From NCBI RefSeq assembly GCF_014066305.1, contig NW_023501054.1, positions 430,001-494,000 on the forward strand: 64,000 nt of DNA. The letters are read 5' to 3'. How positions within the stretch are numbered: position 1 is the first letter of the stretch; each line of letters opens with the position of its first letter. The notes below the pieces were generated by a model. The model ran no database searches and was not told the DNA's origin. It saw only the letters and a program-made list of their open reading frames with translations. This DNA is from Letharia columbiana (Eukaryota; Ascomycota; Lecanoromycetes; Lecanorales; Parmeliaceae). Both the position numbers and the translations under genes were made by a program. Below are positions 32,771 to 44,889 of the stretch, piece after piece.

Positions 32771-33047
32771 TTAGAGAATATAAGAAGTAAGTAAGATAAC
32801 TAGATCGAATTTGAATATAGCTTCTCCAGTATTAAATAATTATATTTTTATCTATTCTATACTACTTAATTATTATATCGTTAATTTAATATTTTTATTA
32901 TTATTATTTATTAGCTAAGTATATCGCTTAGATATCTTATCTACTCTAATGTAGATTTCCTTTAAAAAAATATCCTTTCACTTCTCGAGGCCTTGGTTGC
33001 AGTCTAAATCCGGCCTAGTTACCTTACTCACTTCTTGCACCCCCTGG
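32771..33047 (-). mobile_element. Host MITE copy B, unfilled (277 bp)
   Basis: This inverted copy of the MITE at 25076-27610 carries none of the three nested insertions, so it gives their empty sites. Its right end (cttcttgcaccccctgg) is unmutated, while its left end (ttagagaatataagaag) is the RIP-mutated form of the same terminal repeat. The right end joins the STAND gene; tgccgccc after it (33048-33055) resembles caccgcca beside copy A (27611-27618, reverse), a plausible imperfect 8-bp duplication. Confidence 0.75.
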
Positions 33048-35290
33048 TGCCGCCCTTGCGACAATACTCCAGCATCTAGAAATCCTCTTCAAGAAGGAAG
33101 ACTCTGGACGAACAAATTTTTTAACACACTTCAGTGCTGTTCTTGAACTATGATGTCTGTAAAGCCACCTTGCAAGAGATCCGCTCAAATTCGAATCATC
33201 TTTCCACCACAGTGTGACAAGCCTGATATGGTCGTTTAGAGAAAAGGAACACCAGAAAGCGGTCTCGGACATTCACCTGTGGATTCAAATTTTCCACTAC
33301 GCACTAGATATTGAGGCTTGGTGTTTTCTGTCTTTCTGGTCGACATTCACTCCGTTTGTTTTGCAATAAACATTCGAAGGGGAACCCATGGTTCCGCCTC
33401 TTACTCTTGCCCGATGACTCTTTCTTATCCCATCTTCAGGATGCACTCGCCAATCCAAATGCATAATTTATGAGGTGGGGAATCCTCGAGACAAAGAATC
33501 TTGTGGGAATCTTAGACGTACTCTCTTTCCTACTAGTTGCTCAAATATCCCATGCTGTTCTGCGACTAATTTTAGCGTGGAATCCTCGCCAACACAGCCG
33601 ACGAGGTATCTGCCACTCTGCGCCTTCAATTGCGGACTTTGGATGATGCGAAGAAGATCTCAAAATCCATGCCAATCCTGCTGGAAGGCACAGAGAAAAC
33701 TTAAGGCTGTACTGAAATCGCTTTCATCACTTTCAGGAATGGAGACGGATGACGAAGATATAAAAGCCGGCATTCATACTTTACTTGGTATGAAGAGCTT
33801 AATCTAATGTGTTCTTACTTCTGTCGTCAGCTGATTTGGATCCTCCAAAGACAATCAAGTTGCAGAAACCCACGGCAAAGAGAGAAATGAGTTGCCACAA
33901 TGGATACCCAAACTCGACTTTTCATCAAAGCAGACAGACATACTTCGTCGTCGTTCACCTAAAACCGGCACCTGGCTACTCGAAGACGAGAATTTTCAGC
34001 AGTGGTCAGGTGGAGAAGAGTCATCTTGCCTTTGGTGTCCTGGAATACGTAAGCACGCAAAAGCGTATTCGAGCAAACTATAGAAAGCTAATGAGCTTGT
34101 CTAGACGGCGCGGGCAAGACAATTCACACGTGTGTTGACATCACATCTTCTCTCCTGTTGACCTGATAAAGGTCGTATAGCTCCGCGGTAATTCACTACT
34201 TGAACAAAAATCTTCCCGCGGATGGTACTGCAATCGCATATATTTCTTCGACTGCAAAGACACAAAAATTTAAAACGTCTCGGTAATGTTGGCCAATTTA
34301 CTTCGGCAGTTGTTAGAGCATCTCCAAAACACACCCCGAGAGATCCAGTCTCTTTACGAATCTAGCTTTCTTGGCCAAGATCGGAAAACTCTCACCACAG
34401 AGCAGTGGATCGCAATGATCCAGCTCTTGTGCAAGAGCTTCCGCAGAACATTCTTGATTGTGGATGCGCTAGATGAGTGTCCTGGACTCGATGACCATTC
34501 CGACGAAGTCAGAGCCAGGATGGTCTCTTCGATATTCAGGATTTCCAAGAGCGCACATATCTTTGTTGATTGTTACCTCTCGCCGTAACGTAAATGTGGC
34601 CGCAGAGGTTCCGGGTTGCACAACCTTAAAGATCCAAGCCAAAGATTCGGACTTGCGTTCTTATCTCAAGGCCGGAAAGACTGACCACACAGCCTTGGGG
34701 AGAATAGTTGACCAGGATCCTGCGCTGGAGAAGCACCTCGAGGATACAATATGTCAAAAATCGAATGGAATGTAGTTTCCCCAATTGTATAGAATGTTTA
34801 TTATAAAAGCTCGCCAGTTTAGGTTTCTACTCGCGCGCCTCCAGATTGATTCGTTGGTACACCAGACCTAGTGCACGGAACATATACAAGGCTTTGAATC
34901 ATTTGCCGGAGAAGCTGAACGAGACCTTCCACGACGGCCTTGAAAGGATAAGAAGTCAGCCGCCAGGATATTCCACACTAGCAGAACAGGTCATTTCTTG
35001 GATCTTCTATGCCAACAGGCCTCTGGGAATGCCAGAGCTGCGTGAGGCTCTAGCTGTTGAGCCTGGCGACATGGAGCTCGACCGTTCGGGTTTTTACGAG
35101 CCCAGTCTCTTGCTCCTCTTGCTAAACATATGCTGTGGTCTTGTGACAGCCGAGAAGGGAGACGGAGTAATTAGGCTTGTCCATTACACCTTTCAACAAG
35201 TTCTTCTCGCCTTTTGGAAAGAGCGGTGTCCAGATGCGGAGATTAAGACGTGGCCACCTGCCAAGATTGTACTCATGGATGCATGATTGA
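33048..35290 (+). pseudogene. STAND/NACHT (NLR-type) gene, main part, multiply broken
   Basis: In order: the rest of the N-terminal helical domain (LATILQHLEILFKKED, then in other frames CKATLQEIRSNSNHL and SLIWSFREKEHQKAVSDIH, to ~33330). Next is a linker with LPQWIPKLDFSSKQTDILRR and GTWLLEDENFQQW (33890-34015). Walker A, PGIHGAGKT, is split by a 58-bp intron ending at 34104. Then come LANLLRQLLEHLQN and Walker B FLIVDALDECP (34450-34485), the sensor strand SLLIVTSRRN and NGMFLLARLQIDSL after another intron (~34770-34824). The winged-helix-like part is KALNHLPEKLNETFHDGLER, RPLGMPELREALAVEPGD and RLVHYTFQQVL, to about 35290. The sequence after that decays and no WD, ankyrin or TPR repeats are readable. 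At least four frame changes and a TAA (34271-34273, CAA-like) are present. In fungi such proteins signal in non-self recognition. Confidence 0.8.
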
Positions 35291-36591
35291 CCGAGAGAAA
35301 GCCCTGGCAGAGTCGTTTGACATTTGCTGGAAGGGAAGACTGCAAGCGTCTCGCTTGCTGAAAAATCGACGAATGGTCAGGGCTACCCGATCGAGATATG
35401 TTGTTGGGCTGAGGCTGAGGCATTGGTACTGTGTATGTCGTGTGGAGTAATTATGGCCGAGTGAGAAGGACAGGCGGTTGACATTTGCATTACGGATATG
35501 TATTCGGGAAAGGAGGCTTGCTGTTAAGGTCAGGACAGGCAGTTTCATCACAGGGAGCTTCAAAAGACTCGTTTCCAGAGCATATTAGATAGGTTCTACC
35601 CTTCACGCTTCGCTCAGCGCCTTAGCATAAGCCAGAATAGCTAGATTCTTGCAGGTCATAATCATCATGTTTCGGAACTCCAACACATGTTGTTCGATTT
35701 CATTTGCTTGATAGTTCGCGATGACGCGAGTGGGTTGGCGATGAGATTGACAAGATTTTTGCAGAAAGAGTGACGCTTAGGATTACCTAGTAAAGTGAAC
35801 CCGACTTGGTATTCACAGTCCTTAGGTCAGATATCACATTCTACTATCGGGACACGCTTCTCAACCTGCGGACTACTGTGACCACCGTTGCATCACACAA
35901 GGTGCCTCTGCATATTCCTCGTTTCACACAAAAATGCTTGAACTGTGGGGACAAAGCGCAGTTTTAGAGACCATAGCTTCAAAACTTTACTGTCAAACGT
36001 CTTGCACATAGGAGAAAAGCAAGCGATCTTCGATTGAATTTCTAGTTCCTTGAGACTGGTAGCTGCACACAGGCTCCTATCACCAGTAGCCAAACAAAAA
36101 TGGCGGTTGTGGAATCTTCCGGTCTGTTCCTCAAACCACTGAGCCGTTAGTGCAAAGAAATAATGGCCGTCGCATCGCAACCGGAAGATTGTAACCATTT
36201 AAACGGCTGATGGTTGAGCTATGACTACTTGCATCAAGCCAGGAAGCGGGAGAGCCACCGTAGGTAGCAGCGAGAGCGTTTGACTCTACCAAAGTGCGGC
36301 GCCGGGCAACTCTGACACGAAGTGAAACCTCTTTGATAATTGGCAAATGTGAAACTAGTGATGTTTACAGGCTTTCACTCCGCCCGATCATACACTTGCA
36401 TATGGCGGAGCCTGATTAATGTCTTTTTGATCCGGCTCTTGCCTCCCCTATGTAGTGAGAAAATTCTATATACATGACGACTTTGACGATCAAGATCCTC
36501 CGATTGTACTCATTGACATATGCTCGGAGGTGCGAAGTCCTCGACTCTCGTGACACATGCCATCTAGCTACGCAGAGAAAAAGACTTTCGA
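35291..36591. other. No supported gene; probable decayed 3' end of the STAND gene
   Basis: 35291-35460 still has family-like fragments in scattered frames (AVDEWSG-like). Beyond that, short frames on both strands have no recognised content. Confidence 0.35.
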
Positions 36592-37764
36592 TCAGTTGCG
36601 TAGCCATTCAGCAATCTTAGTATCTGACAGCCAATCGATCTTCTGCACGGGATCTTCTTTGGATGTGAAACCATCATCTTGTGACAAGTCAAGCTGGCCG
36701 CAAGCGGCCAGCAGCTCATCCGTCATGACCAGAATTTGACAAGGGCTCTCAGCTTTAGCACTTTTCTCTAGGAAATAGCGTTGGAAGAAGAACTTGGCTT
36801 CCAGGTTTCGAAGCGATGTCACGATCTTCTTACGGACTTTGTGCGAGCAGCCTGCTTTGGGTTACAATTTTTGTCGGATGATGGCAATCTCTTCATGAAA
36901 TTCGGGGACGGCTTCTGGTTCGAGGATTTCGGAACTCATCGCCACAAGTCGATCGCGCAGCGTCGAAGTAATCGGCCCAGTGGGGTTCTCGATCCCAGCG
37001 TTGACCTCACCCCAATATTCTTGACAACGTAGCAACTGCACCAATCTTCGAGTCTGAGGGTGCTCCTGCCCGAGATTATCTTGACTCAAATTCACCAGTG
37101 ATGTTGTCAATGACTTTAATTTCTCGTTTGTAATCAACGGTAAATGATGCGATGTAAGGACTGAAGAACATTCGAGAGAAACAGATGACAGGGCAATTTT
37201 CGCCAGACGTTGGTATATCTCTTGGCTTCAAGAGCGTTGATCGACCTCCAAGTAGCCTTTTGCGAGTACTCGAGCAGTAGTCAATGTCGGAAGATGCTGG
37301 GTGCTACACAACTGCTCCCTAGAGGAAAACACTTTTCCGCCAGCTCTGTTGCTTCTTCATACTGGCTTGCACTGTGATATAGGGCAACGAGCACGCCCAT
37401 AGGGTCAATTGTGGAAGGATGCTATCTACCTGCCACTCGGATCCAGGCATCCACGACTAATTTATATATCCAGACTGCACGTGCGAATTTACTCAGTGTT
37501 TCAAAGCACTCAGCAATTCGTTGTGGGATCTCCAGGTCGAAAACCTCTATTCGCATCTACTCAGGCCGTAGTCTTTGCGTACGCTCATTAACTTCGCCAT
37601 GTAGCAGGAGGATGACCCTCCAGGCCATGGATTGTAACGACACTACATGCCACACGTGTCGGTGATAAGAGTCTATAAGCAGAAATAGTTTCAGCATCTT
37701 ACTCAACGTTCAGTTTAGCGCCGTCTCCAGCATCGCCGCTGGGATGAATTATGTCAAGGCCCAT
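36592..37764 (-). pseudogene. TPR-containing protein, decayed
   Basis: The minus strand gives scattered frames with kinesin-light-chain-type TPR features: ALYHSASQYEEATELAEKCF (~37385-37330) and LVNLSQDNLGQEHPQTRRL (~37100-37045, the 'LGxEHPxT' motif). Helical pieces follow to 36592 (QILVMTDELLAACGQLDL). A possible start, MGLDIIHPSGDAG, is at 37764. It resembles the N-terminus of fungal proteins that place an effector or hydrolase domain before a NACHT-TPR core. No NACHT core is seen here. Stops and frame changes are frequent. Confidence 0.45.
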
Positions 37765-38382
37765 TGTTCAATTTACCGGCTTTGGTACCTGGTCGAAAGG
37801 TTAGCGATCACCATGCATGGTTCCGGTAGTTTCTAAAGGGAGATACGGAAGCCTACCGTTTTTTGCTCCTCAGAACATGAAGAAAAACCACTGCTAGATG
37901 GATATCGGCTGAACCAGCTCCTTAGAAACGTTGTGCTTCCGAATCACCCATTACAACAGCAAATTCGGAAGGTCATGGTGCAGCGTGCAAGTACCAAACG
38001 CTTTGACGCATGGGCAACGCAATGGAGCCAAAACAATACCGGCTTACACTCCACGCTATCTGCAGCCTCTGGATGACTGGAAAGCATTCAACAATTGGAT
38101 GAGGAGATTCGAGGGGTGTCTCAAGGCAGTAACATGTAGATTAGACCCCCAGCTGCTCACCCAGACGCCAGAAACATTCGATTGACGAATTTAGAGTCTG
38201 ATCAATGGGCTCCAGCCACTGAAATCGATGATAAGATTACGAGTATGCGGAGGATGGCAATTCGCAACTGATATTGAAGGTAATCATCTGGTGTATGGAT
38301 ATGTGTGGAGAGCCAGAGGCAGGTAGAAACGACAACCCAGACCGCAGGAGTGTCACGTGACTTTGAACAAACACCCTGAAAG
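37765..38382. other. Intergenic, no supported gene
   Basis: A plus-strand frame at 37931-38185 (84 codons) has no recognised content. The stretch ends at the start of the Copia 5' LTR. Confidence 0.35.
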
Positions 38383-39225
38383 TGTTGGTTTTGACGGCTT
38401 ATGGCCATTAGCCACAATATGACTGAGGGCTACAGCTATATAGCCATAGGTAACAGCTATATAGTTATAAGCAATAGTCATATAGTTATAACTATAATAT
38501 ATCAGGGTAATTAATTTACTTAACGTATATATGAAATTAATATATCTAAAAAGCTAAGATATAATTTCGAAGTAATTTAATTTACTATAGACTATAAGTT
38601 GAAATCGAATAACTTAAAGAAATAAATCTCTAATAATTTAATAAGCGACTTTTTATATTTATATTAAATCTATATCTATTTATATAAAACGAGTAAAGAT
38701 CTATAAATTAAATTTATAATTCTTTTTTAATTAGGGCTATCGAGTAAGTAGATAAGCGATCTTTAATAAGCGAACTTTGATAAGTCATATTTGAATTTCT
38801 TACGCTTTAATAATTATAAGACTAAATTTCGAAATTCTTAAATATTCGAAAAGTATAAATAGCGCTTTAAAATTTAAAAAAAAAATCTTAAAATTTTAAT
38901 AAAAAATAAAAAAGTAATTCTATATATTAATAATATATATCTATTTTTTTAATAAGAGAGATATAGGAGAACGAGATTTTAATAGTTATAAACGCTAATT
39001 TATTTATTTATAATAAGTTAGTTAATCTAATTAAAGAGTATAGCGAATCTAAATTAATAATTAATTATATATATAAATTTAAGATTTTTAAGCTTAGCTC
39101 TATCTTATTCTTTTATATATATTAATTCTTTTTTTATATTCTATCTATTTATATATATAATTTATTTATATAATATTTATATATAACTTTAACTCTAATT
39201 ATATTAAGTATAACTTATTATATTA
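38383..39225 (+). repeat. Copia 5' LTR (split by a 430-bp repeat)
   Basis: It begins TGTTGGTTTTGACGGC. The first ~130 bp keep normal composition and include three ~22-bp units (cagctatatag). The partner LTR at 44890 is the RIP-mutated version of the same bases. The 430-bp repeat 38689-39125 splits it: the flanks tttatataaaa and ttcttttttta are contiguous in the other LTR (~45230-45250). Confidence 0.7.
38689..39125 (-). mobile_element. ~430-bp Helitron-end repeat, copy 2
   Basis: This is the inverse orientation of the family (starts cgagtaaagatct, ends tattcttttatatata). It lies inside the Copia 5' LTR, with an empty site in the 3' LTR, which proves that it is a separate mobile unit. Confidence 0.65.
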
Positions 39226-39290
39226 TTAATAGATTATAAATTTAATTAGCTATTAATTAAGATTTTAATCTTTTATTATATCTATTTACT

Positions 39291-40212
39291 TATTAGAAAC
39301 AGTCCCTACGGGGGCCCTACGGGGCCTCTGCGGGCAGGTATATAGGTCCAAATAGGGGTGTCTGACTGTCAAGCGCAGACACCCCCGGAACCAGCTTTTT
39401 TAGCTGAGTTGCTAACAATAGTGTCTACGCTTGGTTTCCGGGTCGGTAGCCTAAAGAATCTGGCTAGCCACCCCGGAGCGACACTAGCCATTACCGGGGG
39501 TGACACGCTTAGTCATTGAAAACAGAGGGTCGGGGGTTCGAGGTCGCTTGGATCCCCCATCAAAAATCAGAAATTAGATTTTTTCAGAGGGTCGCTCGGG
39601 TAATAGTCACGCCGAAGGCGGGCCCCGAAGCCGAATATTTTCGGGCAGGACGTCCTATTCCAATGAGGACATTTCGGGCAGAACAGCCCTGTTCCAACGA
39701 GGACATTTCGGGCAGAACGCCCCAGGGCAAAAAGCCCAAAAAGCAGAGCCCGGGAAAGAAACCCCGAGGCCGGCCAAAATAGGCCTGATTTGTGTGCGCT
39801 AAGGCGGGGTCACAGGCCCGGAACACAGCCCCATTCCCACATTGTGCCGGTGCGAAGGCGGGCCAAAGGCCTTTCACTTGGTAGCCCCGTGGGCAAAAAC
39901 CCCAGTGGCAAAAATTTCAAGCCCTGCAAAATGAGCGGGCATTTAGAAGTCTTCGGGGAGTAAACCCTGGAGCACAGGGCATGTTGTCCTTAAAATCGTG
40001 GATCTTTCGGGGAAGAGCCCTCGGAACGTCGCGATTTTTGCACTGTCTTCGGAGCTCGAGGACGAGCCCCCTAGAGAGGGAGGCATTGTTAGAAACAGTC
40101 CCTACGAGGGCCCTACGAGGCCTCTGCGGGCAGGTATTTAGGTCCAAATAGAGGTGTCTGACTGTCAAGCGCAGACACCTCCGAAACCAGCTTTTTAGCT
40201 GAGTTACTAATA
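39291..40212 (+). mobile_element. Miniature LTR retroelement (TRIM-like), 922 bp, TSD TTACT
   Basis: The direct repeats 39291-39417 and 40087-40212 run from TGTTAG (RIP-changed to TATTAG on the left) to CTAACA (CTAATA on the right). The TTACT duplications flank them at 39286-39290 and 40213-40217. A purine tract (agagagggagg) precedes the right LTR. The internal 669 bp are GC-rich and hardly mutated although the surroundings are saturated with RIP, so insertion is recent. There is no gag or pol. A ~34-bp tandem (atttcgggcagaac) lies at 39640-39740. Confidence 0.85.
39516..39782 (+). CDS. Short ORF with AT-hook-like tail inside the miniature LTR element
   Basis: This 88-codon open frame ends GKKPRGRPK, which matches the AT-hook core (RGRP) flanked by lysines. 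The middle is made of the ~34-bp tandem (TFRAEQP, ISGRTPQ). It may be chance, but a minor-groove binding tail on an element living in AT-rich DNA is noteworthy. There is no RNA or protein evidence. Confidence 0.3.
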   Translation: MKTEGRGFEVAWIPHQKSEIRFFQRVARVIVTPKAGPEAEYFRAGRPIPMRTFRAEQPCSNEDISGRTPQGKKPKKQSPGKKPRGRPK

Positions 40213-43200
40213 TTACTATCGCTATAGTCTCTCTAAATACTAGAGCTGAGAATATAATTATTTTAAAAATTTCGTTAAAAGATATTTAAGAATAAGATTA
40301 TTTATTCGCTAGATAGATAGTATTATTAATTAGAGATTTTTTTTTAAAAGAAGAGAGAAAGAAGAAAGAAGAGAGAGAAGAGAATCTTTTATTTAATTTA
40401 AATAATTTGCTAATAGTCGATTTATTAAAAAAATTAAATAAGAGATTTATTAGTAAATTATATATTAAAATAAAATTTCTAAACGATTTAAACTATTATT
40501 TATAGATTTAAAATTATTAATAATTTTTTAAAAGATAAGATATCTTTAAAATAGTATTAGAGGAATTATTAATATCTATATAATCTAATAAAAAACTAAT
40601 TAAATAATATTTTATTTTAGATAGATAGATCGCTATATTAATTAGAGATAATATTAATTAAAAATTAAAAGAGTTATATTATTTATCTTATTACTTTTAA
40701 ATTTATATAGAATAAGCTTTATTAAATTTATGAAATAAGTAATAAAAGACGTTTTTCTATTATATTATAGAAGTTTTTTAAATATATTAAATTAATAGAT
40801 TAGACGACTAATTAAATAATAATAAATTTATAAATTTTATAAAATAAAGTTATAGATTTAAATTTAGTTTATATAATATACGATCTTACTATAATAATAA
40901 TAATTATAAATACTTATTAAAAAAATAAGTTTAATATAATTAAATATAATTTAAGAATTAATAATAATCTTATTATTAAAATAGTTATAGAATATTTATA
41001 AATAGTAAAGTAAGATAAATAGATTAAAAATAAAGACTTATTTATATATAATAAATAAAAGAATTAATTAGATTAAAAATCTTCTAGAGATATAAATAAG
41101 ATAAAATACTATAGCTATAGAAAAATCGAGTATTATAAAAGAGAGTATTCGAATAAGAAGAATAAAAAGAATAAGAATTATAGGGCGAAGAATTTAGATA
41201 GATAAAATCGTAAATTAAAGAATTAATTAAAGAATTTAAAGATACTTAAAAATAGTAGATAAAGATATTTAGATTATATTATAATAGTAGCGAATAAATT
41301 AGATAGCGATAATAATATTAATAATATAAGTAATATATATAATTAAAAGATAGACTTATAGATAATTAGAAAAAAGATAAGATCTATAAATAGAATATTA
41401 TTAATAAAAAAATTCTTTATAATAATAGACTTTTTAGAAGATAATAGCTAATTAATAAACTTCGAAGCGACTTACTATATAATATTAAATAAGAAATTAT
41501 TTATCGACTTATAGTCTTATTTAAAAGAAGTAAAATTAAATAATTAAGACGAGTTAATAGCGATAAATAAGAGAATTATTCGAACTTATATAAATAATCA
41601 TATATAAATTATAATAGATACTTTATATATTCTAGAAATAAATAATAATTTACTATCTATTATAGTATTAAATCGAAATAATTTTAAGAAATAATTCGAA
41701 AATCTATATATTAGAATTATTAATATATTTATAAATAAGATAATAATAAGAGATTATATAAGAAATAGTCTATATTAATTAACTAAATTAATATTTAATA
41801 GAGTATTTACTTTTAGAGAATTAAGATCTTTTAATAAAAGTATATCTATATCTATAAAATAAGAATAAATAAATTATTTTTAATTAATATATTAATAATT
41901 AGACTATATCGAAGCGTATTATCTAAAAAATCTATATTTTTATATAAGAGATATAGAGGAAATAAACTATTAAAAGAATTTTAATATAATATATATAACT
42001 CTACGAAAATAATTTAATAGATTAATAAGAATCTTAAATAAATAAAAAATTAAGAGCTTAGATATATATTAACTTCTAGAGATTATATTTTATAACTAAT
42101 ATTATAAAAAGTAGTAAATAATTTATATCTCTTATTAATAAGATTATTAATTAATTAAATCTTAATTTAGAATAAAATTTAATAGAATATTAATTAGATT
42201 TATAAAATCTATATTTAATTAATTAAATCTATTTATAAACTTTTAATTAGAAGCTATAGTTTATATAAATTATTTAAAAAATAGATTACTATATAATAGT
42301 AGAGAAAGTAAATTATTTTATTTACGAAAAAGTCTTTAATTTTCGTTATTTATACTTAATTTATCTATTAAAAGAGAAATAAGTAAATAAACTATATATT
42401 ATAGCTTATTAGAGTATATATATATTAATTACTATTTATCTATTTAATATCGAATTTATAATCTTTAAAATAATCGATTTAAATAGTTTATAAATATCTA
42501 TATTTATAAAAAAATTATAAAAAAATTTAAGTAATAACTCTAACTTCGTTCTTAATAGCCTATAACTCTATATAAATAAATACTATCTCTACTCGCTAAA
42601 AAGATAATAATCTTAATAACGTCTTTATTTAAAGTTATATTAAGACTATATCTAGTAATAACGATAATAATAAAAATTATAGAAGATTTATATCGAATAT
42701 TATATCGTCGCTATAAATTAAAAAAATTAAAGATATATAAGATTTTTAAGTAGAGAGAGAAGTCTCTATTAATTTTTTAGAAAATATAAATAATAATAAA
42801 GATTTAAGATTATATAATCTAAACGTAAATAAATTTAATTCGAAATCTTCGCTAGATCTTCGCGAAGTTAGAAAGATTTTTAATATTTTAAATAATAAAG
42901 AAATAATAAATTAAGTAATAATATTTTAAGATTAATATTTAATAACTTATTATATTTATACTTACTTTTAACTCTTCTAATTATATTAAACGATATCTTA
43001 TATCTTAAATCGCTATCTTTATATAATAATCTCGTATTAAGAAGCTAGATTATAATCTCTATACGTTTTATAATAATTTTAATATAAAAAATAAAACTAA
43101 GCTTATAAATATTATAATTAAATCTTTTATCTATTAGAAGATTATTTATAAATTAAATACTCTGCGAATAAAAGTAAGTTATTATTAAAAAAATTATTAT

Positions 43201-44889
43201 TTTAATTATTAAAGAAATTTAAAAGCTCGCTATTCTATTAATTAATAGATATTTAATTATTTATAAATAAATTTTTAAGATTAAATATAAGAGTAATAAA
43301 ATTATTAATAAAATTAAAATTATATTCGTTATTAAAGAGTTTACGTAAGTAGAAAATATTGATTTTTATAAGATCTTTATCTCTATTCTACGATTTAACT
43401 CTCTATATTTATTTCTATTATATATAATAATAATAAATCTTTTAATAGAATAAATAAATATTAATAATATCTATTTTAATAGCGACCTTTATAAGAAAAT
43501 CTATATAATCTTATTATTAGATTATCTATAGATAATTAATATTAAAAATAAGATATTACTTCTTTAGAAAGAATTATAAAGCTTTAAATAATTAGTTTAT
43601 ATCTAAAATAAGAAATTTAAATATATTATTAAGAAAATAAGATTTATAATTACTATAGCTAATAGCTATATCTTTATTTAAGTATTATTTAAAAAAATAG
43701 CTATTATAATACTTTATATAGATAATATCTTTATTAAAGTTAAACTATAAAGTATTATAAATTATATTAAATATTAAATTTATAAAAAATTTAAAATTAT
43801 TAAAGTAGATTTAATTAATTATAATCTCGATATTTAAGTATATTATAATTAAAAATTATATATCTTAATTATTAAATAAGTATAGTATATTAAAAAAGTA
43901 TTTAAAGAATATTTAATAAATTAGATAATTCTTATCTATATTTTTATCGATAGATATAAATTAAATTAATTAAATTAATTATAATATTAGAAGCGAATAG
44001 AAAGTCTTATATTTCTTATAATTAATATTTAAATTAATTTAATTTTCGTTATAAAAAAGCTTAATTAATTTTATTATAATTCTATTATTCGCTATATAAA
44101 TATTATAAATTAAGTATTTAAATATATATAAGATATTATATTTCTAGAATTACGCTATTAAGAAATTAGAATATTAAAAAAATTCGCGAATTTAGTATAT
44201 AATAGTAATTAAAAGAATCGTAAATCTATTTATAGATTTATTTTATTATATAAATAAGTAGTATATATATAATATAGTTAAAAATAATATAAGATAATTA
44301 TATTTACTATAGAAGCTAAGTATATAGTCTTAATAGAAAAAGATAAAATTATAATATAAAATATATAATAGCTATAAAAAGTTCGTTTTCGAGTATTAGA
44401 TAAAGACTCTATAATATTATTTAATAATAATAAGAGAACTATTAGTCTTATAAAGAATCTCGAGTATTATTAAAGAATTAAATATATCGATATTTAATAC
44501 TAGTATATTTAATAATCAATTAAAAGTAAGATAATTATTATAAATTATATATTTATAATTTAAATAATAATAGATACTTTTATTAAATCGCTTAATAAGA
44601 AGCTATTTAAATAATATAAAAGATTATTTAGAATATATAATTAATTAATTAATTAGAAGACTATTATTAAAAAAATTTAATATTATATAAAATTTAAATT
44701 TTTTTTTAAAATAGATATTATTATATATAAGAGCTATTATATATCTTAGAAGAATAAACTAAAGAGTTATATTAAAAGTTTATATTATTTCTCTACTTTC
44801 TTTACTTTTTTTATAAAGATTTTTTCGAAGAGTAATATTAATTATTTACTCTATTATCTCTATCTTTTTAATAATTAAATAAAGAGAAT

